This document shows, piece by piece, positions 14,777 to 19,828 of a DNA stretch of 19,828 bases. Source of the DNA: Candidatus Izemoplasmatales bacterium (GTDB taxonomy: Bacteria > Bacillota_I > Bacilli_A > Izemoplasmatales > Hujiaoplasmataceae); the NCBI GenBank assembly GCA_028694875.1, contig JAQVKB010000003.1, positions 1 through 19,828 of the forward strand, in the 5' to 3' direction. The notes beneath the pieces were generated by a model that saw only the letters and a list, made by a program, of their open reading frames with translations, was not told the DNA's origin and made no database searches. The translations under genes were made by a program, and so were the position numbers. How positions within the stretch are numbered: position 1 is the first letter of the stretch; each line of letters opens with the position of its first letter.

Positions 14777-16450
14777 ATGAACGGATTGTTTCTCGCGATT
14801 GACTGGAAACTCACGGCCTTTGCAATTCTAGGAGGACTAGGAATTTTCCTTTACGGCATCAATTTGATGAGTGATTCGCTCAAAAAGATTGCCGGATCCA
14901 AATTGCGTCAATTCTTGGAAAACGCCACGAACACACCGCTCAAAGGAATCTTTGTCGGTCTTTTGATTACCGCCATCATTCAATCTTCATCCGCGACCAC
15001 GGCAATTGTGGTCGGACTCGTCCGCGCAGGACTGATGACTCTTCCACAAGCTGTCGGGGTCATCTTCGGTGCGAATATCGGAACCACGGTAACTTCTTTC
15101 ATCATCGCCCTCAAAATTGGAGATTATGCGTTCCCAATTATGTTCGTGGGTTCGGTGATGATCTTTTTCTTTCATAAAAAACGCGTCAAGGAATTTGGTC
15201 GCGCCATTCTAGGCTTTGGCATGTTGTTCTTTGGACTCGAAACGATGGGCGATGCGCTCAAGCAACTCGTTCAACTACCTGAATTCACGAACGCCATCCA
15301 GCAAGTCGCTGATTATCCCATCTTGGGTGTTGTCGTGGGTGTCTTGACCACGGCGGTCATCCAATCCTCGTCCGCGACGATTGGTATTCTCGAACAACTC
15401 TATGCGACCGGTGGTGTGCCATTGATTGGGGCCATCGCGGTCGTGTTGGGGGATAACATTGGTACCACAGTCACCTCCATTATGGCGGCCGCCGGTGGAA
15501 CTGCCGCCGCGAAACGAACCGCACTCACCCACGTTTTGTTTAACTTGTTTGGTACTGTCCTCTTCCTGATTTTCTTAACACCTTATTATCATTTGATCTC
15601 GTATATTGGTTCTCATATCATCCCAGATTATGAAACGAATATGCTGACGATTTCGCTCTCTCATATTCTCTTTAATCTGATCAACGTCTTCATCATGTAT
15701 TGGTTCATCAAACAACTCGTTTGGTTGGTGACCAAGTTGATTCCTGCCAAAGGCGAAATCGCCGTACAAGAAGTGGTGTTGGAAGAGCATTTGATTGATT
15801 CCTCCCCCGACTTGGCACTTGAAAATGCAAAGCTTGCGATTTCCAATATGGGAAGCGTCGCGCAAGTCATGTTCGATTACACCGTGAAATTCACATTCCA
15901 AGGCGATGCGAAAATCAAAGAATTGGGACTTCAATGCGAAGAATTGCTTGATGTGATGGATGACAAGATTCATGCGTATCTCGTGAAGATTGGCGCCAAT
16001 GACATTGGCAACAATCAAATTCAAGAGCTTGCCAAAGACATTGACACAATTACCGATCTCGAACGAATCGGTGATCACTTGACCAACCTCTTGGAATTCT
16101 TCGAGGAGCGACAAGCTAATAAAATGGAACTCTATCCTGTCGCCAAAGACGAACTCACGGAACTTTTCGATTTGCTGAAGAAGTCCTTAACGCAAACCTT
16201 AGAAGCATACAAAACACAAAACAAAGAGTTGGCGATGGAAGTCAACGTTCGCGAAGACTTGATTGACAAACTTTGTAAGAGATTCCGGAAGAATCATATC
16301 AACAGAATCAACGACAAAACATGTCAAGAAACCGAAGCGGGATTCTATGTGGATATCTTGTCGAATATGGAACGACTTGGCGACCATTGTAACAACATCG
16401 TCATCAATATTTTGACAGATTCCTATACCCACGACGATACCTTTTTCTAA
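14777..16450 (+). CDS. Na+/phosphate cotransporter with PhoU-like C-terminal domain
   Basis: 557 residues. The start is ATG 14777 with GGAGG at 14767-14771; the frame stays open upstream but that part overlaps the promoter and lacks a ribosome-binding site. The membrane half (about 10-330) is an inverted-repeat Na_Pi_cotrans domain. It has the family hallmark QSSSATT at 69-75 and QSSSATI at 196-202, each followed by a G[AD]NIGTTVTS segment. GIFLYGINLMSDSLK is the typical first transmembrane stretch. The cytoplasmic half (about 350-545) is helical and PhoU-like, with TDLERIGDHLTNL and MERLGDHCNNI, the E-R-x-G-D-H repeats of PhoU. It should import inorganic phosphate with sodium, with the PhoU part regulating flux. 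It is transcribed alone. No Pho box was recognised and no clear terminator follows. Confidence 0.95.
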   Translation: MNGLFLAIDWKLTAFAILGGLGIFLYGINLMSDSLKKIAGSKLRQFLENATNTPLKGIFVGLLITAIIQSSSATTAIVVGLVRAGLMTLPQAVGVIFGANIGTTVTSFIIALKIGDYAFPIMFVGSVMIFFFHKKRVKEFGRAILGFGMLFFGLETMGDALKQLVQLPEFTNAIQQVADYPILGVVVGVLTTAVIQSSSATIGILEQLYATGGVPLIGAIAVVLGDNIGTTVTSIMAAAGGTAAAKRTALTHVLFNLFGTVLFLIFLTPYYHLISYIGSHIIPDYETNMLTISLSHILFNLINVFIMYWFIKQLVWLVTKLIPAKGEIAVQEVVLEEHLIDSSPDLALENAKLAISNMGSVAQVMFDYTVKFTFQGDAKIKELGLQCEELLDVMDDKIHAYLVKIGANDIGNNQIQELAKDIDTITDLERIGDHLTNLLEFFEERQANKMELYPVAKDELTELFDLLKKSLTQTLEAYKTQNKELAMEVNVREDLIDKLCKRFRKNHINRINDKTCQETEAGFYVDILSNMERLGDHCNNIVINILTDSYTHDDTFF

Positions 16451-16487
16451 TCGCTACATTTGGCTGAATTTTTTAAAAATATCATAC

Positions 16488-16516
16488 TTGTAATTCTTTA
16501 GAAGATAATATATAAT
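16488..16516 (+). promoter_or_regulatory. Promoter of the YwiB-like/rpoE operon
   Basis: TTGTAA (16488-16493), a 17-bp spacer, and TATAAT (16511-16516). It lacks the TG extension but has a better -35 than the extended -10 promoters. Confidence 0.8.
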
Positions 16517-16546
16517 AGGTAAAGCACGAAAAGGGTTGATTCGAAT

Positions 16547-16912
16547 ATGCGTGTTGACGTCGATTTTACCGTCTTCACTGACGGTGTCACGACCATGCAT
16601 CACCAAGGCCCGGCCATCCTCGAAGAGAGCCGGTTGAAATTTCCTGACGAAAACCATGCCTTGCATTCGTTTTCTTGGGAATTCCAAGATGTCTTGCGTT
16701 TCGACCGCGGAGGGAATGAGCCACTCTCGATGTCATTCAGACTGAAGAAGGACACCGAAGCCCAACTCACTGCCGAAGGAAATACTTATCGATTCACGGT
16801 CCACACGACCGTTTTCCTGCTTTCATCCGACCGAATTGACCTTACCTACCATGTCACGGACGGAAACACGATCCTTTCCAAACACCGTATTCAGGTCGTT
16901 TGGACATCTTAA
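16547..16912 (+). CDS. DUF1934 / YwiB-like beta-barrel protein
   Basis: 121 residues. The pattern resembles the DUF1934 (YwiB) family: a basic/aromatic centre with VLRFDRGG and SMSFRL, then GNTYRFTVHTTVFLL and a last strand pair IDLTYHV...ILSKHRIQVVW, where the family has R.G, a T..L strand and LtY.l..ge.vs. Length also fits. YwiB-like genes commonly sit near rpoE or argS in Bacillota (my recollection), which supports the call. The biochemical role is unknown. The ribosome site is weak: AAAAGGG ends 11 bp before ATG 16547. It is cotranscribed with rpoE, 14 bp downstream. It is divergent, and the assignment rests on pattern rather than on a search. Confidence 0.65.
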   Translation: MRVDVDFTVFTDGVTTMHHQGPAILEESRLKFPDENHALHSFSWEFQDVLRFDRGGNEPLSMSFRLKKDTEAQLTAEGNTYRFTVHTTVFLLSSDRIDLTYHVTDGNTILSKHRIQVVWTS

Positions 16913-16926
16913 GGAAGGAATGAACT

Positions 16927-17478
16927 ATGGCTGATTGGAACCAAATGTCACTGATGGAAACCGCCGAGAAAACATTGCTTGATAGCAAACAACCAATGTC
17001 TTTTCTCGAACTTTTCAATGCAATTTGTGCATTGAAAGAAATCAGCGATGAAGAACGCAGTGAAATTATCTCTCAGGTCTATGCGGATTTTATTACCTCT
17101 GCAAAATTTGTTTATGTCGGCGATGACATGTGGGATTTGAAATCCCGTCAATCGATTGAACTCTGGGACAAAGACGGCGCATTCTATCAAGAATTCCCGG
17201 ATTTCGAAGAAGAAGAATCCGAAGAACTTGAAGAAGACGAAGAAGATGAAGATATCTTTGACGACGAAGATGAAGACGAGGAAGAAGACGAAGAAGAAGA
17301 CGAAGAGGAAGAAGTCGTACCTGAGTACGAAGAAGACCTCGATTACGACGACTTCGACGAAGATGAAGACGATTTCATCGAAGATTCGGAAGATCTTGCC
17401 ATCGAGGAAGAAGAAGATTTCGACGACGACAAGTACAACGAATACATGGACGATTACGAAAAGATGTACGACGAATAA
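16927..17478 (+). CDS. rpoE: DNA-directed RNA polymerase delta subunit
   Basis: 183 residues. The N-terminal ~80 residues form the HARE-HTH fold, with SLMETAEKTLL, PMSFLELFNAI, a helix near DEERSEIISQVYADF and FVYVGDDMWDLKSRQSIELW. The rest is an almost unbroken Glu/Asp tail (about 85-183), the disordered acidic arm typical of delta. Delta is a Bacillota-specific polymerase subunit that speeds enzyme recycling and lowers non-specific nucleic-acid binding. AAGGAAGGAA at 16913-16922 precedes ATG 16927. The gene order rpoE-pyrG is conserved in Bacillota. No separate terminator was seen; rpoE transcripts may end at the pyrG leader hairpin. Confidence 0.94.
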   Translation: MADWNQMSLMETAEKTLLDSKQPMSFLELFNAICALKEISDEERSEIISQVYADFITSAKFVYVGDDMWDLKSRQSIELWDKDGAFYQEFPDFEEEESEELEEDEEDEDIFDDEDEDEEEDEEEDEEEEVVPEYEEDLDYDDFDEDEDDFIEDSEDLAIEEEEDFDDDKYNEYMDDYEKMYDE

Positions 17479-17491
17479 GTCGAAAAAGCAT

Positions 17492-17520
17492 TTGCATTTC
17501 CTTGGTTTCTTTGTTATAAT
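17492..17520 (+). promoter_or_regulatory. pyrG promoter
   Basis: TTGCAT (17492-17497), a 17-bp spacer, TATAAT (17515-17520) with an extended TG at 17512-17513. It starts 14 bp after the rpoE stop. Confidence 0.9.
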
Positions 17521-17526
17521 CTTGAA

Positions 17527-17582
17527 AGAGCCCCCAACAAAAGGTTCTCCGCAATTGGAGAACCTTTTTCATTTTTTGGGCC
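17527..17582 (+). promoter_or_regulatory. pyrG leader with intrinsic terminator (probable CTP-responsive attenuator)
   Basis: Between the promoter and the pyrG start lies a perfect 12-bp stem (AAAAGGTTCTCC at 17539-17550 with GGAGAACCTTTT at 17557-17568) and a T tract. Readthrough is therefore needed for pyrG expression. Bacillus subtilis pyrG is known to use such a leader, controlled by CTP through G slippage at a GGGC start. Here the likely start region reads GAAAGAGCCCCC (17524-17535): no GGG, but a run of five C right after initiation that would stall polymerase when CTP is low. Confidence 0.75.
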
Positions 17583-17594
17583 AAGGAGTGAACT

Positions 17595-19205
17595 ATGAAG
17601 TCGACGAAATTCATCTTCGTGACCGGAGGCGTGGTTTCGAGTCTTGGAAAGGGTATTACAGCCGCCTCGATTGGTCGGCTGTTAAAGAACCGCGGACTCA
17701 AAGTCTTCATGCAAAAATTCGATCCTTACATCAACGTCGATCCTGGGACGATGTCTCCGTACCAACACGGAGAAGTTTTTGTCACCGATGACGGCGCAGA
17801 AACCGATTTGGACCTTGGTCATTACGAGCGATTCATCGACGAAAACCTCTCTATTAACTCCTCGATTACGACCGGAAAAATCTATTCTGCCGTCATTGAA
17901 AAAGAACGTCGCGGTGATTATTTGGGTGCGACGATCCAAGTCATTCCTCACATCACGAATGAAATCAAATCCAAATTACGCGCGGCGGCGGAGGAATCTC
18001 AAGCCGACGTCATCATCACTGAAATTGGTGGAACCGTGGGTGATATCGAAAGTCTTCCCTTCTTGGAAGCGATTCGTCAAGCGCGACGTGATTTTGGATA
18101 TTTGAATACTTTTTACATTCATAATACGCTCATCCCATACTTAGAAACAACCGGCGAGCTGAAAACCAAACCGACACAACATAGCGTGAAAGAACTAAGG
18201 TCTTTGGGAATTACACCAGACATGATTGTACTCCGTACTTCACATGAAGTGACCAATTCCATGCGTGAAAAAATCGCCCTATTCTGCGATGTCCCAAAGG
18301 AAGCTGTCATCCAAGCTTTGGACCGAAAAATCCTTTATGAGGTGGCAATTGACTTCGAGAGACAACATGTCGACGATTTTGTCTGTGCCCATTTCCAACT
18401 TCAAACACCACCTGCCGATATGGCGGAATGGAAAGCGTTGATTTCACGAATCATGCATCTGGAACGAAGTGTCAAAATCGCGTTGGTTGGAAAATACGTG
18501 AGTTTGCATGATGCGTATCTTTCGGTTTCTGAAAGTTTGAAGCATGCGGGGTATTATCATAAAGCCAAGGTTGAAATCGATTGGATTAACTCAGGAGAAA
18601 TCACCCCGAGTAATGTCGAATCGATGCTTCAAGGTCATGATGGCATTTTGGTTCCTGGTGGATTTGGCCATCGTGGCATTGAAGGTAAAATTCTCGCCAT
18701 TCAATATGCTCGTGAAAACAACATTCCTTTCCTTGGATTGTGTCTGGGAATGCAACTATCGATGATTGAATTCGCACGCCACGTGTGTCATATGGAAGGC
18801 GCCAACTCGACCGAGTTTGATCCCAACACGCCATATAATGTGATCGATTATCTCCCAGAGCAATATGAAGGCATCGATATGGGCGGAACGATGAGACTTG
18901 GACTATACAATTGTGATCTCCTCGAAGGTAGCAAAGCGTATCTTGCGTATGGCGAAAAACATATCAAAGAACGTCACCGTCATCGTTATGAGTTCAACAA
19001 TCAGTTCAAGGCCAAACTTGAAGAATGCGGCATCTTGTTTTCAGGAATCAATCCGGAGACCCATCTCTGTGAAATTATCGAAGTCAAGAATCATCGGTGG
19101 TTTGTGGCCACGCAGTTCCATCCGGAGTTTTTATCTCGACCACAACGATCTCATCCCTTATTCCGAGATTTTATCGGCGCATCTTTACGAACGACATCTT
19201 CTTGA
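17595..19205 (+). CDS. pyrG: CTP synthase (glutamine-hydrolysing)
   Basis: 536 residues, the normal full length. It converts UTP to CTP using ATP and glutamine-derived ammonia in the cytoplasm, the last step of de novo pyrimidine nucleotide synthesis. The amidoligase domain (1-265) starts with TKFIFVTGGVVSSLGKGI, contains the P-loop SSLGKG, and has FDPYINVDPGTMSPYQHGEV and EIGGTVGDIESLPF. The glutaminase domain (about 290-530) has the nucleophile Cys383 in GLCLGMQ, with His509 and Glu511 in QFHPEFLSRP. No key residue is missing. AAGGAG (17583-17588) is 6 bp before the ATG. The stop is TGA, evidence that TGA terminates in this organism. Confidence 0.99.
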   Translation: MKSTKFIFVTGGVVSSLGKGITAASIGRLLKNRGLKVFMQKFDPYINVDPGTMSPYQHGEVFVTDDGAETDLDLGHYERFIDENLSINSSITTGKIYSAVIEKERRGDYLGATIQVIPHITNEIKSKLRAAAEESQADVIITEIGGTVGDIESLPFLEAIRQARRDFGYLNTFYIHNTLIPYLETTGELKTKPTQHSVKELRSLGITPDMIVLRTSHEVTNSMREKIALFCDVPKEAVIQALDRKILYEVAIDFERQHVDDFVCAHFQLQTPPADMAEWKALISRIMHLERSVKIALVGKYVSLHDAYLSVSESLKHAGYYHKAKVEIDWINSGEITPSNVESMLQGHDGILVPGGFGHRGIEGKILAIQYARENNIPFLGLCLGMQLSMIEFARHVCHMEGANSTEFDPNTPYNVIDYLPEQYEGIDMGGTMRLGLYNCDLLEGSKAYLAYGEKHIKERHRHRYEFNNQFKAKLEECGILFSGINPETHLCEIIEVKNHRWFVATQFHPEFLSRPQRSHPLFRDFIGASLRTTSS

Positions 19206-19211
19206 TGAACG

Positions 19212-19237
19212 GCCTCCACTTTGGTGGAGGCTTTTTA
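19212..19237 (+). terminator. Rho-independent terminator after pyrG
   Basis: A perfect 8-bp GC-rich stem (GCCTCCAC at 19212-19219 with GTGGAGGC at 19224-19231) with a TTTG loop, then five T. Confidence 0.95.
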
Positions 19238-19260
19238 TATCATTGTAATGATAGTTCATC

Positions 19261-19289
19261 TTGACTCGGTACGTTCGTTGAGATACAAT
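19261..19289 (+). promoter_or_regulatory. Promoter of the DUF3990-like gene
   Basis: TTGACT (19261-19266), a 17-bp spacer, and TACAAT (19284-19289). The gene has its own strong promoter after the pyrG terminator. Confidence 0.85.
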
Positions 19290-19312
19290 GAACCTTGAAG
19301 GGGATGATGAGC

Positions 19313-19828
19313 ATGCGTCTTTTCCATGGCACAAACCAAATCATAATTCAACCAAGTATCGACAGTGGAAATCCGCATAACGACTACGGTTACGGGTTTT
19401 ATACAACGCAACACGAAAATCTTGCCAAAGAATGGGCTTGTAAAAGCAATCGTTATGGCATCGTCAATGAATATGACATTTCACTTGAGAATCTCCATGT
19501 GCTGAAGCTCGAAGATCCTTTCACGATGTTGAATTGGCTTGCGATTTTGATGAAACATCGCGTTTTTACCTCGAGGGTTCCTATCGCGATGCTTGCCAAA
19601 GATTATCTGCTCCAGCATTTTCTTCCGGATCTTTCTCAAGTGGATGTGATCATCGGTTTCCGGGCGGATGATTCCTATTATTCCTTTGCGGAAGATTTCA
19701 TCACCAATCAGATTTCTCTCGAAACTCTTTCAGAAGCCATGCATCTCGGAGAGTTAGGGTTGCAAGTTTGTCTGAAATCCAAAAAGTCATTACAAACTCT
19801 CGAGTTTCAGGATGCATATCCAGTGGAC
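19313..19828 (+). CDS. DUF3990-like ADP-ribosyltransferase-fold protein, 3' partial
   Basis: The frame is open for 172 codons to the window edge. In-frame ATGs at 19304, 19307 and 19313 are possible; GAAGGGG at 19297-19303 is best spaced for 19313. The pattern fits DUF3990, placed in the ADP-ribosyltransferase clan: an N-terminal strand RLFHGTN (His5), then DYGYGFYTTQ (24-33, Tyr27 and Phe29-Tyr30), a helix AKEWACKSNRYGIVNEYDI, a central NWLAILMKHR, then VDVIIGFRADDSYYSFAEDF, and a C-terminal LQVCLKSKKSLQTLEF. DUF3990 genes are often found beside small DUF3791 genes in Bacillota (my recollection), suggesting toxin-antitoxin or effector roles. No partner is visible within the window; it could lie to the right. 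Activity is not demonstrated. Confidence 0.78.
   Translation, partial: MRLFHGTNQIIIQPSIDSGNPHNDYGYGFYTTQHENLAKEWACKSNRYGIVNEYDISLENLHVLKLEDPFTMLNWLAILMKHRVFTSRVPIAMLAKDYLLQHFLPDLSQVDVIIGFRADDSYYSFAEDFITNQISLETLSEAMHLGELGLQVCLKSKKSLQTLEFQDAYPVD

Noticed and set aside
16451..16487. Terminator after the phosphate transporter
   Set aside because: ATTTTTTAAAAAT is only an AT palindrome with no GC stem, too weak to call.
17156..17791. Lys/Thr/Ser-rich 211-codon frame overlapping rpoE and pyrG
   Set aside because: It is the +1 shadow of the GAA/GAC-rich acidic tail of delta and runs across the pyrG promoter and terminator.
1..19828. tRNA, rRNA, insertion sequence or prophage genes
   Set aside because: No cloverleaf-like segments, transposase motifs, terminal inverted repeats or phage genes were recognised on either strand.

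Overview
The window is bacterial and almost certainly from a Bacillota lineage, probably close to the wall-less or deep-branching Bacilli (Izemoplasmatales/Acholeplasma-like). The evidence is a delta subunit of RNA polymerase (rpoE) next to pyrG, purine-rich Shine-Dalgarno sites, Gram-positive style lipoproteins with long poly-threonine linkers, and tandem NrnA-like DHH phosphoesterases. TGA acts as a stop (pyrG ends on TGA at the expected family length), so this is code 11 and not the Mycoplasma/Spiroplasma code. The placement is inference; no 16S or ribosomal protein gene is present.

Left half (1-12600), surface proteins. A 5'-truncated secreted protein built from Ig-like and OB-fold modules ends at 2791. 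A 2075-residue lipoprotein (3103-9330) follows, with an RCC1-like region, about 13 degenerate repeats of ~78 residues, and three C-terminal PPC-like/InlB-like repeats. Next is a lipoprotein with an OB-fold and a lamin-tail domain (9526-11406). It converges, across a bidirectional terminator, on a lipoprotein endonuclease I (complement 11471-12574). The recurring theme (YhcR-type OB-folds, a lamin-tail domain, endonuclease I, Thr-rich tethers) suggests cell-surface binding and degradation of nucleic acid.

Right half (12600-19828), mostly core genes. Two overlapping DHH/DHHA1 phosphoesterases of the NrnA type form one operon. They are followed by a Na+/phosphate cotransporter with a PhoU-like tail, then a DUF1934/YwiB-like protein with rpoE, then pyrG behind a terminator-containing leader. 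The last gene runs off the right edge and resembles DUF3990, a family of ADP-ribosyltransferase-like proteins.

A possible functional chain (inference) is: surface nucleases cut external DNA or RNA, oligonucleotides are trimmed to monomers by the DHH enzymes, phosphate enters through the transporter, and CTP synthase balances the pyrimidine pool. Eight or nine transcription units can be drawn from the promoters and hairpin terminators. Five of the promoters carry an extended -10 element (TGnTATAAT).
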